A stretch of DNA of 64,000 nt from CAVRQM01 sp963723455 (GTDB taxonomy: Bacteria > Pseudomonadota > Alphaproteobacteria > Acetobacterales > Acetobacteraceae), in NCBI GenBank assembly GCA_963723455.1, contig CAVRQM010000002.1, forward strand, positions 1-64,000, given 5' to 3'. Made by a program: the position numbers and the translations under genes. A model generated the notes under the pieces. It searched no databases. It was not told where the DNA came from and worked only from the letters and a program-made list of their open reading frames with translations. Each line of letters begins with the position of its first letter. The stretch's first letter is position 1. Of this stretch, positions 1-9,725 are shown piece by piece.

Positions 1-520
1 CCGTGCCTGCCCAAGGACGTGCGCAGCTTCCTTTCGCTCGCCGAGCGCAAGGCGGTGGCCGCCCCGCTGCTGGCGCACGTCCTGCCCAGCAACACCGCGA
101 TCGTCGAGCGCGCCTATGCGGCGATCGCCGCGCACGGCCGCCAGACCGTCAGCCTGTTCGGGCTGGCGTTCAAGCAGGGCACCGACGACCTGCGCGAAAG
201 CCCGTTCGTGCTGCTGGCCGAGCGGCTGCTGGGGCGCGGCTATGACCTGCGCATCTTCGACCGCTCGGTGAACGTGGCCGCCCTGCTCGGGCGCCAACCG
301 CGCCTATATCGACCGCGAGATCCCGCATCTGGAACGGCTGATGGTGGACAGCCCGATGGCCGCCCTGGACGGCAGCCGGCTGGCGGTGATCGGCCATGTG
401 GCGCCCGAGGACCGCCCGGCGCTGCTGGCCGCCCTGGACGGACATGCGGTGATCGATCTGGCCGGAATGGAGGCGCTGCGCGGGCGCGAGGGGATCGCCT
501 ATCAGGGCCTGTGCTGGTGA
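1..520 (+). CDS. GDP-mannose 6-dehydrogenase (AlgD-type), 3' part, one frameshift
   Basis: C-terminal part of a UDP-glucose/GDP-mannose dehydrogenase, which oxidises a sugar nucleotide to the uronic acid for exopolysaccharide synthesis. The window opens at the catalytic cysteine motif CLPKDVRSF. Further on come GLAFKQGTDDLRESP, a hallmark of the family, and a C-terminal GIAYQGLCW resembling the AlgD end EGICW. The frame breaks near nt 288: an extra G in ctcgggcgccaac moves the rest (ANRAYIDREIPHLERLM and onward) to another frame that ends at TGA 518-520. The stop overlaps the GTG start of the following glycosyltransferase, so the two form one operon. The start lies outside the window. GDP-mannose specificity is inferred from similarity to AlgD; UDP-glucose remains possible. 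Confidence 0.85.
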
Positions 521-1715
521 GCAGGCCGCGCCTGCTGTTCGTCAGCCCGCGCTTCCTGTTTCCGCTGGATGAGGGCGGCAAGATCCGCACCACCGGCATC
601 CTGCGCGCCATGAAGGGCGGCGCGTTCGAGATCGTGCTGGTCTCCCCCGCGCCTCCCGACGTGGCTCGCCATGCCGCCGAGATCGAGTTGTCTCGGATCG
701 CTATGTCGGCTGGCCGGCCCCGCGCCGCCGCCGGCTGGGCCGCGCGCTGGCGCTGGCCGGCCGCCTGCCGGTGTCGGTCGCGTCGGACCGCTCGGCGTTC
801 GGGCGACGCATCGTGGCCCAGGAACTGGCGGCGCGGCCGGCGCTGACGGTGGTGGACTTCCCGCACGCCGCGGTACTGCTGCCCGATGCGCTGCCCGGAC
901 CCGCGGCGGTGTTCACCCACAATGTCGAGGCGGAGATTTATGAGCGTCATGCCGCCGTGGCGCGCGGGCCGCGCAAGCCGGTCTGGCAGCTGGAGGCGGC
1001 GAAGATGCATGTCTTCGAGCGCGACACGTTGCGCCGCTTCGGCACGGTGATCGCGGTCTCGGCGCGCGACGGGCGGGCGCTGACGCAGCGGTTCGGGATC
1101 ACCGGCATCGCCGTCATCGATACCGGGGTCGATCTGGATTTCTACGCCTTCCACCCGCCGGCCGGGACGGCGGAGACGGTGGTGTTCTCCGGCGCGATGG
1201 ACAGCCGCTCGAACATCGACGGCATCGAGTTTTTGATGGATGCGGTCTGGCCGCTTCTGGCCGCGCAGCGGCCGCAGGCGAAGATGCTGGTGGTCGGCCG
1301 AAACCCGCCGCCGGCCCTGGTGGCACGGGCGGAGCGGCTGGGACTGCCGTGGCGCTTCACCGGCTTCGTGGACGACATCCGCCCGCATGTGCTGGCCGGC
1401 GACGTCTCGGTGATCCCGTTGCGCGTCGGCAGCGGCACGCGGCTGAAAGTGTTCGAGGCGATGGCGCTGGGCCGCCCGGTGGTCTCGACCGCGCTGGGCG
1501 TGGAAGGTCTCGCGGTCGTGCCGGGCACGCATTTCGCACCGGCCGAGACTGCGGCCGAGTTCGCCGAGGCGGTCGCCGGGCTGCTGGGCGATGCGGAGCG
1601 GCGGCGGCAGGTGGCGGGCGCGGCGCGCGGGCTGCTGGAGGCGCAGTTTTCGTGGGCGCGGGTGGGACGGCAGTTCGAGGCGATCTGCCTGGCAGCGGCA
1701 GGGCTGGAACGCTGA
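517..1715 (+). CDS. Glycosyltransferase (GT4-like, exopolysaccharide), one frameshift
   Basis: Probably transfers a sugar from a nucleotide donor to a polysaccharide intermediate at the cytoplasmic membrane. The N-terminus reads RPRLLFVSPRFLFPLDEGG with the GG-K-x-R loop of GT-B enzymes. The C-terminal half has a Rossmann region (MLVVGRNPPPALVARA) and the donor-site stretch VIPLRVGSGTRLKVFEAMA, typical of GT4/GT1-like transferases. The GTG start (517) overlaps the preceding TGA. The frame changes near nt 690, where IEL passes to DRYVGWPAPR. About 399 residues when repaired. Linkage to an AlgD-type dehydrogenase suggests export or capsule polysaccharide; the exact sugar cannot be told. Confidence 0.85.
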
Positions 1716-1750
1716 GCGGGCCATCACCGGCGGCCGCGCTCTGCCTCCGT

Positions 1751-2237
1751 CTACAGCACCAGCACCAGGAAGGTCAGATTCCAGCCAGCGCCCGAACTTC
1801 CGCCCGACCTCGCGCAGCGTCCCCGCCGCCTCGAACCCGGCCGCCAGGTGCAGGCGGATCGAGGCGGCGTTGCCCGCTTCCACGCCGCCGACCATCGCGT
1901 GCCGATCCTCCGACCGCGCCCGCGCGATCAGCGCCGCCAGCAGCGCCCGACCCATTCCGCGCCCCTGGAACTCGGGCGCGACGTACAGCGAGTGCTCGAC
2001 TGTGTGCAGGTAGCCGTCATGCGGCCGGAACGATCCGTACGATCCGAAACCGGCGACCTCGCCCGAGTGCTCCACAACGATCATCGGGAACCCCGCGGCC
2101 AGCCGATCGCGCATCCACGCCCCGCGCGTCTCCAGCGTCGCCGGGGCGATGGTCCACAGCGCCGTGGTCCGCTCGATCGCCTGATTGGTGATCGCCAGGA
2201 TGCGCGGCAGGTCGGCGTCCGTCGCGTCGCGGATCAT
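1751..2237 (-). CDS. GNAT acetyltransferase of the phosphinothricin/Pat type, frameshift near 3' end
   Basis: About 160 residues of a GNAT fold with the acetyl-CoA loop QGRGMGRALL and an N-terminal MIRDATDADLPRILAITNQA typical of Pat/Bar and methionine-sulfone acetyltransferases. It would acetylate a free amino group, for example of an amino-acid-like toxin. After VGRKFGRWL the frame shifts by one base (near 1777). The repaired end reads NLTFLVLVL and stops at TAG (1751-1753), the usual length for the family. The ATG overlaps the TGA of the D-aminoacylase upstream, so it is translationally coupled to it. It converges on the glycosyltransferase. Confidence 0.8.
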
Positions 2238-3682
2238 GCCCGGCCCCGCGTCACCAGGCGGCCGCCATGCGCGCCCACCGCGCCCTGCCCGTGCACATAC
2301 GCCGCCTGTCCGTTGACCCAGGTGCGCAGGATGCCGTCCGCGGCGCGCGCCGGGTCGTCATAGGTGGCGGTGTCGCGCACCGTCGCCGGGTCGAACAGCA
2401 CCAGGTCGGCGTACGCGCCGGCGCGGATCACGCCGCGATCGACCAGCCCGAACACCTCGGCGGTGCGCCCGGTCATCTTGTGAATGGCCGTCTCCAGGCT
2501 GAACAGTCGTTCGTCGCGCGCGTAATGGCCCAGCACGCGCGGGAACGTGCCCCACAGGCGCGGGTGCGGCCGAGCGTCGTGCGGCAGGCCGTCGCTGCCC
2601 ACCATGCCGCGCGGATGCGCCAGGATGCGGCGGACATCAGCCTCGTCCATCTGGAACAGCACCGCGCCGGCCGGCAGCAGCCGGCGCGCCGCCTCGGCCT
2701 GGGCGACGCCCCACTCGGCCGCGATGTCGGCCAGATAGCGACCGATCACCTCGGGATGCGGCGCCGACCAGGTGATGCGCGCCGGCACGTCCTCGCGCAC
2801 CTTCTCGGGCATCAGCACGGTCGACCCGGCGGCGTACGGATAGCTGTCGAATGCCACGTCCTGCGCCGCGGCGCCCGCGTCGATGGCCGCCAGGGTCGTG
2901 GCGGAGCGGCCGTAATTCTCGGGATTGGCGCATTTATGGTGACTGATGACCACCGGCGCGCCGACCGCGCGGCCGATGCCCAGCGTCTCGGCGATCGAGT
3001 CCAGCACGCCCACGCCCTCGTCGCGCATGTGCGTGACATACAGGCCGCCGCGCCCGCGCAGCGCCTCGGCGACGGCAATGACCTCCGCGGTGGGCGCCTC
3101 GGCGCTGGCCGGATAGTACAGGCCGGTGGAGAAGCCGGAGGCGCCCTGGTCGAGCGCCTCGGCGAGCCGCGCCTGCATCCGCGCCGCCTCGGCATCGCTG
3201 GCCGCGCGCATCACGTCGCCGCCCATCGCCTCGATGCGCAGCGACATGTGGCCGACCAGCGCCACGACGTTGACCGGCGGCTTTTCGCGCAGCAGGCGCT
3301 CGGCATAGGCGGCGAAGCTGTCGAACACGAACCAGCTTTCGTCGCCCAGCAGATCGAGCGGCGGGATCGGCCGCGCCCGCATCGGCGCCGGCGACAGGCT
3401 GATGCCGCAATTGCCGGCGACCACCGTGGTGACGCCCTGCGACATCTTGCACAGCATGCAGGCCGGCCCGCACAGCACCGCGCGGTCGTCATGCGTGTGC
3501 GCGTCGATGAAGCCCGGCGCGATCGCCAGGCCGGCGGCGTCGATCTCCGCCTCTGCAGTCCAGTCGCCAAGCGCGCCCACCCCCGCGATGCGCTCGCCGC
3601 TGACCGCGACATCGCCGCGCCGGCGCGGGCCGCCGCCGCCATCCAGGATCGTCGCATCACGGATCAGCAGGTCACAGCGCAT
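2234..3682 (-). CDS. N-acyl-D-amino-acid deacylase (D-aminoacylase family)
   Basis: An amidohydrolase-superfamily enzyme that removes the acyl group from N-acyl-D-amino acids. 482 residues, as usual. Metal-binding His62 and His64 (FIDAHTHDD), the D-aminoacylase-specific Cys92 (AGNCGIS), a later metal His region (YVTHMRDEG, VVISHHK) and the catalytic Asp in VGSDGLPHDARPHPR are all visible. The C-terminus carries the small beta-sandwich of the superfamily (ADLVLFDPATV). It lies 8 bp downstream of the amidase, and its stop overlaps the acetyltransferase start. No signal peptide is seen, so it is probably cytoplasmic. Exact substrate not predictable. Confidence 0.9.
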   Translation of the reverse strand: MRCDLLIRDATILDGGGGPRRRGDVAVSGERIAGVGALGDWTAEAEIDAAGLAIAPGFIDAHTHDDRAVLCGPACMLCKMSQGVTTVVAGNCGISLSPAPMRARPIPPLDLLGDESWFVFDSFAAYAERLLREKPPVNVVALVGHMSLRIEAMGGDVMRAASDAEAARMQARLAEALDQGASGFSTGLYYPASAEAPTAEVIAVAEALRGRGGLYVTHMRDEGVGVLDSIAETLGIGRAVGAPVVISHHKCANPENYGRSATTLAAIDAGAAAQDVAFDSYPYAAGSTVLMPEKVREDVPARITWSAPHPEVIGRYLADIAAEWGVAQAEAARRLLPAGAVLFQMDEADVRRILAHPRGMVGSDGLPHDARPHPRLWGTFPRVLGHYARDERLFSLETAIHKMTGRTAEVFGLVDRGVIRAGAYADLVLFDPATVRDTATYDDPARAADGILRTWVNGQAAYVHGQGAVGAHGGRLVTRGRA

Positions 3683-3690
3683 GGTCCATC

Positions 3691-5107
3691 CTATGCGGGA
3701 GGCATCAAGTCTAGGCCGAGTGCGGCCTCCAGCGCACCGGCAAAGGCCAGCACGTCCTCGTCGGCGTGGCGGCGGCCGACGATCTGCAGCCCGACCGGCA
3801 GATGCCCGTCGAATTCCGCACGGCACCGAGATCGCCGGACAGGCCGAGACCAGGTTGAACGGCGCCGTCAGATCCAGGCCACGGAACCGCCCATCCGGCA
3901 GGTCGTGGTCCCAATCCGCCTCGGTCTGCGTCGCCGGAGGCGCCACCGCCGCGCAGGTGGGACATAGCAGCGCATCGCAGCGCGCCAGGACATCCATCAG
4001 TTCGCGCCACATCTGCGAACGCAGCAGTTCGACACGCTTGTATTCGGTGGCGCCCAGCCGTCTTCCGGCCTCGATCAGCCGCACCACGAACGGGTCCATC
4101 CGGTCGCGATGCGCCTCCAGCCGGTCGCCGAAATAGGCCGACATGAACACGCCCCAGAGCTGCGCCCAGCCGTCGTTCAGCGCCCGCGTCCAGGGCAGCG
4201 CCACCTCCTCCACGACTGCGCCCCGATCGGCCAGGGCCGCGGCCGCCGCGCGCACCGCGCGCTGCACGCCCGGATCGACCGCGTAATAGCCGAGGTCGAG
4301 CGACAGCGCGAAGCGCCGCCCGCGCACCGACGGCTCGCGGGCGCGGGCGGCGTCGAACGGCAGGTCGAGCGAAAGGGGATCCTCGTCGCTCGGCCCGGCC
4401 ACCGCCTGCATGAAGCGAATCGCGTCGTCCACGCTCCGGGCGAGCGGACCGAAATGCGAGATGTCGTCGAACAGACTGGGCAGGATGGTCATCGGGATGC
4501 GCCCCAGGCTGGGCTTCAGCCCGACGACGCCGCATTGCGCCGCCGGAATGCGCACCGAGCCGCCCATGTCGGTGCCCTCGGCAAACGGCGCGCAGCCGCC
4601 GGACACCGCGGCCCCGGACCCGCCGGAGGAGCCGCCGGGCGTGCGCGAGACATCCCACGGGTTGCGGGTGACGCCCCAGCGCGGGCTGGCGGTAAAGCTG
4701 GAATAGGCGAACTCCGGCGTCGTGGTCTTGCCGATCACGATTGCCCCGGCCGCCTGCAGCCGGGTCACGATCAGCGCCGAGCGGTCCGGCCGGTGCTCGC
4801 CGCTGCTCCATGATCCGAGCGTGGTCAGATGGCCTGCGGTCGGCGTCAAATCCTTGATCGCCACCGGCACCCCGTGCAGCGGGCCGACCTGCCGCCCCTC
4901 GGCGATCGCCTGGTCGGCCCGCGCCGCCGCCTGCATCGCCTCCTGCTCCAGGATCAGCACGAAGCAGTTGCAGCGCTCCTGCAGCAGCCGCGCCCTGGCC
5001 AGGGAGCGGGCGATCAGGTCTGTGGCGCGCAGATGGCCGGCGCGGACCGCCGCGGCCATGTCGCCCGCGTTCAGGCTGAGTGGATCGTCGGGTTGCGGGT
5101 GGGTCAT
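3691..5107 (-). CDS. Amidase (amidase-signature family), frameshift near 3' end
   Basis: Hydrolyses a carboxamide to acid and ammonia or amine. The Ser-cisSer-Lys triad is present: Lys85 in VAIKDL, the glycine/serine signature TPGGSSGGSGAA around 156-166, and the nucleophile Ser184 in DMGGSVRIPA. After ISVPCGI the frame shifts by one base (near 3820) and continues as FDGHLPVGLQIVGRR, the expected family C-terminus, ending at TAG 3691-3693. About 470 residues when repaired. First gene of the amidase / D-aminoacylase / acetyltransferase set. GatA is unlikely, as gatC and gatB are absent. Confidence 0.88.
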
Positions 5108-5198
5108 GGCGGTCCCTGCTGGCCGGTCGGTCTCGACGCGCTGCGCCGCAGCCCCTAGCGTGGCCTCGTCGCTCCGCAGTCGATCAAGGATGGACGCC

Positions 5199-5783
5199 AT
5201 GTTCAAGCCACGATCCGCTTTTGCCTTCGTGCTGGCGGCCGGGCTGCCCGCCGGGCTGGCCGCCGGCCCGGCTGCGGCCACACCGCGGGCGTGCCCGCCG
5301 GCCGGCTTCGTCGTCGAGCGCACCATCGGGCCGCCGGTGAAGTACCTCGGCAGCGTTCCCGGCATCCCGGACCTGTGCAGGATGGACCAGGGCGACGGTC
5401 CCGGACGCTACTACATGGGCGTCTGGCGCGCTGCATGGCCGGGGTCGGGCGATGCCTACCCGGCGCTGCGCCAGATCATCGACGGACACCCCGGCAGTTC
5501 CGCTTCGTTCGTCACCCACAAGGGCCCCGGGCTGAACTGGGACGAGACGGTGACCAATGACGGACCGGAGACCGTGGTCATCGCCGGCCGCCCGTATCGG
5601 ACGCTGCGCATCTCGCACGAGCGGACCGGCATCGAGGGCAACTACTATCACTCGATCATCAGCCAGTGGCGGGTGATCGCCACCGGGGTCACGGTCAAGC
5701 AGATGGAACACCAGATCGCGGGGCAATCGTACGGGCCGCAGGCGACATGGCAGGCGACGCGGATCATCCCGCCGGGACGGTGA
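5199..5783 (+). CDS. Secreted hypothetical protein
   Basis: 194 residues. Residues 1-25 form a signal peptide (MFKPRSAF, then an Ala/Gly/Leu core, cut after PAAA). The mature part is rich in aromatic and Gly residues with three Cys and no recognised domain. The start at 5199 is preferred over the ATG at 5190 because AAGGA lies 8 nt upstream. It is divergent from the amidase and convergent with the ABC exporter. Function unknown; probably periplasmic. Confidence 0.65.
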   Translation: MFKPRSAFAFVLAAGLPAGLAAGPAAATPRACPPAGFVVERTIGPPVKYLGSVPGIPDLCRMDQGDGPGRYYMGVWRAAWPGSGDAYPALRQIIDGHPGSSASFVTHKGPGLNWDETVTNDGPETVVIAGRPYRTLRISHERTGIEGNYYHSIISQWRVIATGVTVKQMEHQIAGQSYGPQATWQATRIIPPGR

Positions 5784-5812
5784 TCGCGAAACCGACGCCC
5801 AGGGGCGCGACG

Positions 5813-7669
5813 TCAGGCCGCGCGCGACTGCTCGGCCACGAACCCGCCGGACTGTCGCCGCCATAGCCGCGCGTAGGCGCCGCCGGCGGCCAGCAGCGCG
5901 GCGTGGCTGCCCTGTTCGATGATGCGCCCCTGCTCCAGCACCACCAGCCGGTCCATGCGCGCGATCGTTGATAGCCGGTGCGCGATCGCCAGCACCGTGC
6001 GCCCACGCATCAGCTGCTCCAACTGACCCTGGATCGCCGCCTCGACTTCGGAATCCAGCGCCGAGGTCGCCTCGTCCAGCACCAGGATCGGCGCGTCCTT
6101 CAGGATCACCCGGGCGATGGCGACGCGCTGCCGCTGGCCGCCGGACAGCTTGACCCCGCGCTCGCCGACATGCGCCTCGAACCCGCGCCGCCCGTGCCAA
6201 TCCTCCAACGTCTCGATGAAGTCCAGCGCCTCGGCCCGGCGCGCCGCCTCGATCACCTCGGCCTCGGTGGCGCGCGGGCGACCATAGCGGATGTTGTCGC
6301 GGATCGAGCGGTGCAGCAGCGAGGTATCCTGCGTCACCATGCCGATATGCTGGCGCAGGCTCTCCTGCGTCACGCCGGCGATGTCCTGTCCGTCGATGAT
6401 GATGCGCCCGCCCTCCAGGGCGTAGAAGCCCAGCAGCAGATTCACCAGCGTCGATTTTCCGGCGCCCGACTGGCCGACCAGGCCGACGCGCTCGCCCGGC
6501 GCGACGTCCAGCGACAGGTCGTGCAGCACGCCGCGCGCGGTGCCGTAGCCGAAATGCAGATGCTGGAACGACACTGCGCCGCGCGGCACCGTCAGCGCCA
6601 CGGCGCCCGGCGCGTCCGGCAACTGGCGCGGCTGCGCCACCGATCGCATCGCATCCTGCACCAGGCCCACGTTCTCGAAGATGGCGGTGACGTTCTGCGC
6701 CACCCAGCCGGCCATCTGCGTCAGCTGCCAGGCGAGCGGCAGCGCCATCGCCACGGTGCCGACAGCGATGCGGCCGTGCAGCCACAAGCCCACCGCATCG
6801 ACCGCGACCAGCGTGACGAAACAGGCGTTCATGCTGCCCAGCGTAATGGTGAACCGCGTGGTCAGCCGCAGCTGGCGGTGGAACGTCGCGGTGTGCTCGT
6901 CCACCGTGTCGCGCACGAACTGGTCCTCGTCGCGCGCGGCGGCGAACAGTTTGACCGTCAGGATGTTGGTGTAGCTGTCCACCACGCGGCCGGTCAGGTT
7001 GGACCGGACCTCGGATACCGCGCGCGAACGGTCGCGCATGCGCGGCACGAAATAGCGAAGCAGCACGGCATAGGCGCAGAACCACGCCAGCGTCGGCAGC
7101 GCCAGTCGCCAGTCGGCGCGCGCCAGCAGCACGGTGGCCGAGCTGCCATAGACGATGATGTACCAGACCGCATTGGTGCCGCTGACCACACTCTCGCGCA
7201 GCGCCGGCCCGACCTGCATCACCCGGTTGGCGATGCGACCGGCGAAGTCGTTCTGGAAGAACGCCCAGCTTTGCCGGACGACGTGCCAGTGCGACTGCCA
7301 GCGGATCAGGTTGGTGAGGTTCGCGGCGATCGCCTGGTTGGTGACGCTGTACTGCGCCAGCAGCGCCGCCGGCCGCATCACCAGCAGCACCGCTGCCATG
7401 CCGGCCAGCTGCCAGCCGGCATCGCGCAGCAGGACGGCGGGCGTGCGGGTGGAGACCAGCGTGACCACCCTGCCGATGAACACCGGGATGGTGCTGTCCA
7501 GCAGCGCCACCAGCAGCCCGGCCGCGAACAGCGCCACGACCAGGCCGCGCGCCTGACGCACGAAATGCCAGTAGAAGCGGCCGAGCGCCGCCGGCGAGCC
7601 GAGCAGCGGCGGCGGCGCCTCCGGCGGTGGCTGCGTCGGGGGGAGCAGGCGCTCAAAGATGCGGAACAT
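5813..7669 (-). CDS. ABC exporter, fused permease-ATPase (MsbA/multidrug type)
   Basis: 618-residue half-transporter: a six-helix membrane domain (about 30-330), then a nucleotide-binding domain (about 370-600) with Walker A GQSGAGKST, Q-loop TQDTSL, signature LSGGQRQRVAIAR, Walker B ILVLDEATSALDSE and the switch His in AIAHRLST. It would work as a homodimer exporting a lipid or hydrophobic compound. The ATG at 7669 was chosen because the protein then begins MFRIFERLLPP, just before the first hydrophobic region. Substrate unknown; no partner gene is adjacent. Confidence 0.92.
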   Translation of the reverse strand: MFRIFERLLPPTQPPPEAPPPLLGSPAALGRFYWHFVRQARGLVVALFAAGLLVALLDSTIPVFIGRVVTLVSTRTPAVLLRDAGWQLAGMAAVLLVMRPAALLAQYSVTNQAIAANLTNLIRWQSHWHVVRQSWAFFQNDFAGRIANRVMQVGPALRESVVSGTNAVWYIIVYGSSATVLLARADWRLALPTLAWFCAYAVLLRYFVPRMRDRSRAVSEVRSNLTGRVVDSYTNILTVKLFAAARDEDQFVRDTVDEHTATFHRQLRLTTRFTITLGSMNACFVTLVAVDAVGLWLHGRIAVGTVAMALPLAWQLTQMAGWVAQNVTAIFENVGLVQDAMRSVAQPRQLPDAPGAVALTVPRGAVSFQHLHFGYGTARGVLHDLSLDVAPGERVGLVGQSGAGKSTLVNLLLGFYALEGGRIIIDGQDIAGVTQESLRQHIGMVTQDTSLLHRSIRDNIRYGRPRATEAEVIEAARRAEALDFIETLEDWHGRRGFEAHVGERGVKLSGGQRQRVAIARVILKDAPILVLDEATSALDSEVEAAIQGQLEQLMRGRTVLAIAHRLSTIARMDRLVVLEQGRIIEQGSHAALLAAGGAYARLWRRQSGGFVAEQSRAA

Positions 7670-7742
7670 GCGGTCTGGTTGGACCACCCCGCGCACCCGC
7701 GTCAACGCCGGAAGCGGCGCGCAGGGGTGCCATGCGGCGTCT

Positions 7743-8612
7743 TTATTGCCGCTTTCCGGCAGGTCCGCTCTGGGCTTCCGCCTTCAACTCGTCGGCGATC
7801 GGGGCATGGTTCAGCAGCGCCACCAGGGCGGTACCGCCGATCGTGTTGCCGATCAGCGTGGGCACCAGGAAGCGGAGCAGGTAGTCGCCCGCCGAGGCGT
7901 GGCCGGCGAACACCGCATAGGCAGCCTCGACCGATCCGGCGATCGCGTGCGGCAGCCGGCACAGCGCAATCGAGTAGGTCAACAGGATGATGATCAGCGG
8001 CCGCGCCGGCCCGGCGCCGGGCAGCAGCCAGACCGTCAGCCCGATCAGCCAGCCGGCGGCGACGGCCAGCAGCAGCACCTGCCCGAACGGCTGCGCCAGC
8101 AGGTGCGCCGATAGCGCATCCATCGCCGTGATCGCCGCCGGCTCGAACGTGCCGGGTGTCCAGGCCAGCACGCCCGCGAAGAAGAACGTGCCGATCAGGT
8201 TGGCGGCCAGCACGATGCCCCAGACCCGCAGCGTGCTGCGCAGCGTGGCCAGGTCGCGCCGCGTCAGCGCCGGAATCAGGGCGGTCATCGTGGTCTCGGT
8301 GAACAGCTGCTGCTGCCCAAGGATCACGATCAGGAAGCCCATCGTGTAGCCCAGGCCCGACACCAGGATCTGCCAAGGCGCGTCCGGCAGCCCGGCCTGA
8401 AGATAGGCCTGGATGAAGAACGAAAAGCCGATCGACAGCCCCGCCGCGAGGCTCGACCACGCCAGGCCGCTGAACGAGCGGTCCAGCTCTTTCAGGCCCT
8501 GCTCGCGCACGATCTCGTGGATCACCAGCGGCCCGATCGGCGCCCGATCGGCTGCCTGCTTCTGCTGCTGGCGGTCCAGATGCGGCGACTGATCGCCGGC
8601 GTGCTCGCTCAA
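7743..8612 (-). CDS. Formate/nitrite transporter (FNT) family channel
   Basis: 289-residue inner-membrane protein of the FocA/NirC fold, closer to the YfdC-like subgroup with a charged N-terminal extension (about 60 residues) ahead of the first membrane helix. Six hydrophobic segments can be followed, including the repeat signatures GLGYTMGFLIVILGQQQLFTE... (trimmed here) and VPTLIGNTIGGTALVALLNH near the end. It would carry small monovalent anions. No formate or nitrite enzyme is adjacent, so substrate is open. It stands alone between the ABC exporter and the panE-like gene. Confidence 0.88.
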   Translation of the reverse strand: MSEHAGDQSPHLDRQQQKQAADRAPIGPLVIHEIVREQGLKELDRSFSGLAWSSLAAGLSIGFSFFIQAYLQAGLPDAPWQILVSGLGYTMGFLIVILGQQQLFTETTMTALIPALTRRDLATLRSTLRVWGIVLAANLIGTFFFAGVLAWTPGTFEPAAITAMDALSAHLLAQPFGQVLLLAVAAGWLIGLTVWLLPGAGPARPLIIILLTYSIALCRLPHAIAGSVEAAYAVFAGHASAGDYLLRFLVPTLIGNTIGGTALVALLNHAPIADELKAEAQSGPAGKRQ

Positions 8613-8750
8613 GCCTCACCCGTCTCGGGTTTGTCGGACAACAGGGCGACCCCGGCCATAGTATTCCTGACTCTGCGGCAAAGAGTTTCTGTCTTTGCAA
8701 CGGCAGCCCGCATCGGCAGGTTCCCTGTAGCGTGTAGGGCGGGAAATGGC

Positions 8751-9725
8751 ATGAAAGTCTGCATCTTCGGAGCCGGAGCGATCGGCGGCTACGTCGGCGT
8801 CCATCTCGCCCGCGCGGGCGCCGATGTCAGCCTGGTCGCGCGCGGCCCGCATCTGGAGGCGATGCAACGCCACGGCGTGCGCCTGCGCCGCGACGGGGAG
8901 GAGACGGTGGCCCGCCTCGCCTGCACCAACGATCCGGCCGAGCTGGGCGTGCAGGACTACGTCATCGTGGGGCTGAAGGCGCATCAGATGACCGGCGCGG
9001 TCGCCTCCATGCAGCCGCTGCTGGGCAACGACACGGCGGTCGTCACCGCGGTCAACGGCATCCCTTACTGGTACTTCCACCAGCACGGCGGCCACCTATC
9101 TGGCAGCGTGGTCGAGAGCGTGGACCCGGGCGGCGTGCAGTGGGAGGGCCTGCGCCCGGAGCGAGCGATCGGTTGCGTGGTCTATCCGGCGACCGAGGTG
9201 GTCGAGCCGGGCGTGATCCAGCACATTTACGGCGACAAGTTCCCGCTGGGCGAGCCGACCGGAGAGCGCTCGGCGCGGGTCGAAAGACTGTCCGAGGCGT
9301 TCGCCGCGGGCGGGCTGAAGGCGCCGGTGCTGGACCGCATCCGCGACGAGATCTGGCTGAAGCTGTGGGGCAATCTGTGCTTCAACCCGATCAGCGCGCT
9401 GACCCACGCCACGCTGGACGTGATCTGCACCGACCCCGGCACGCGCGCGGTGGCGCGGGCGATGATGCTGGAGGGCAAGGCGATCGGCGACCGGCTGGGC
9501 ATCGGCTTCCGGGTCGATGTGGACCGCCGCATCGAGGGCGCGTGCAAGGTCGGCGCGCACAAGACCTCGATGCTGCAGGATCTGGAGCGGGGCCGGGCCA
9601 TGGAGATCGCGCCGCTGGTCACCGTGGTGCAGGAACTCGGCCGCATGCTGGACGTGCCCACGCCGACGATCGACGTGGTCCACGCCCTGATATGCCAGCG
9701 CGCGCACATGGCCAGCCAGGCATGA
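8751..9725 (+). CDS. 2-dehydropantoate 2-reductase family protein (PanE/ApbA)
   Basis: 324 residues: an NADPH-binding Rossmann domain starting KVCIFGAGAIGGYVG and an all-helical C-terminal domain with the catalytic-Lys region DEIWLKLWGNLCFNPISAL. The usual role is ketopantoate to pantoate in CoA synthesis, but several paralogues per genome are common and many reduce other 2-keto acids. The stop overlaps the start of an enoyl-CoA hydratase (ATGA), a partner that points to acid catabolism rather than CoA synthesis. Confidence 0.88.
   Translation: MKVCIFGAGAIGGYVGVHLARAGADVSLVARGPHLEAMQRHGVRLRRDGEETVARLACTNDPAELGVQDYVIVGLKAHQMTGAVASMQPLLGNDTAVVTAVNGIPYWYFHQHGGHLSGSVVESVDPGGVQWEGLRPERAIGCVVYPATEVVEPGVIQHIYGDKFPLGEPTGERSARVERLSEAFAAGGLKAPVLDRIRDEIWLKLWGNLCFNPISALTHATLDVICTDPGTRAVARAMMLEGKAIGDRLGIGFRVDVDRRIEGACKVGAHKTSMLQDLERGRAMEIAPLVTVVQELGRMLDVPTPTIDVVHALICQRAHMASQA

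Noticed and set aside
240..2237. 665-codon minus-strand frame over the glycosyltransferase
   Set aside because: Only its N-terminal 160 codons are a real protein (the acetyltransferase); the remainder is an antisense shadow reached through the frameshift near 1777.
2234..5365. Single fused amidase/D-aminoacylase protein of about 1040 residues
   Set aside because: The continuous frame exists only because the amidase loses frame near 3820. The amidase C-terminus is found in another frame ending at 3691, and the D-aminoacylase has its own ATG at 3682.
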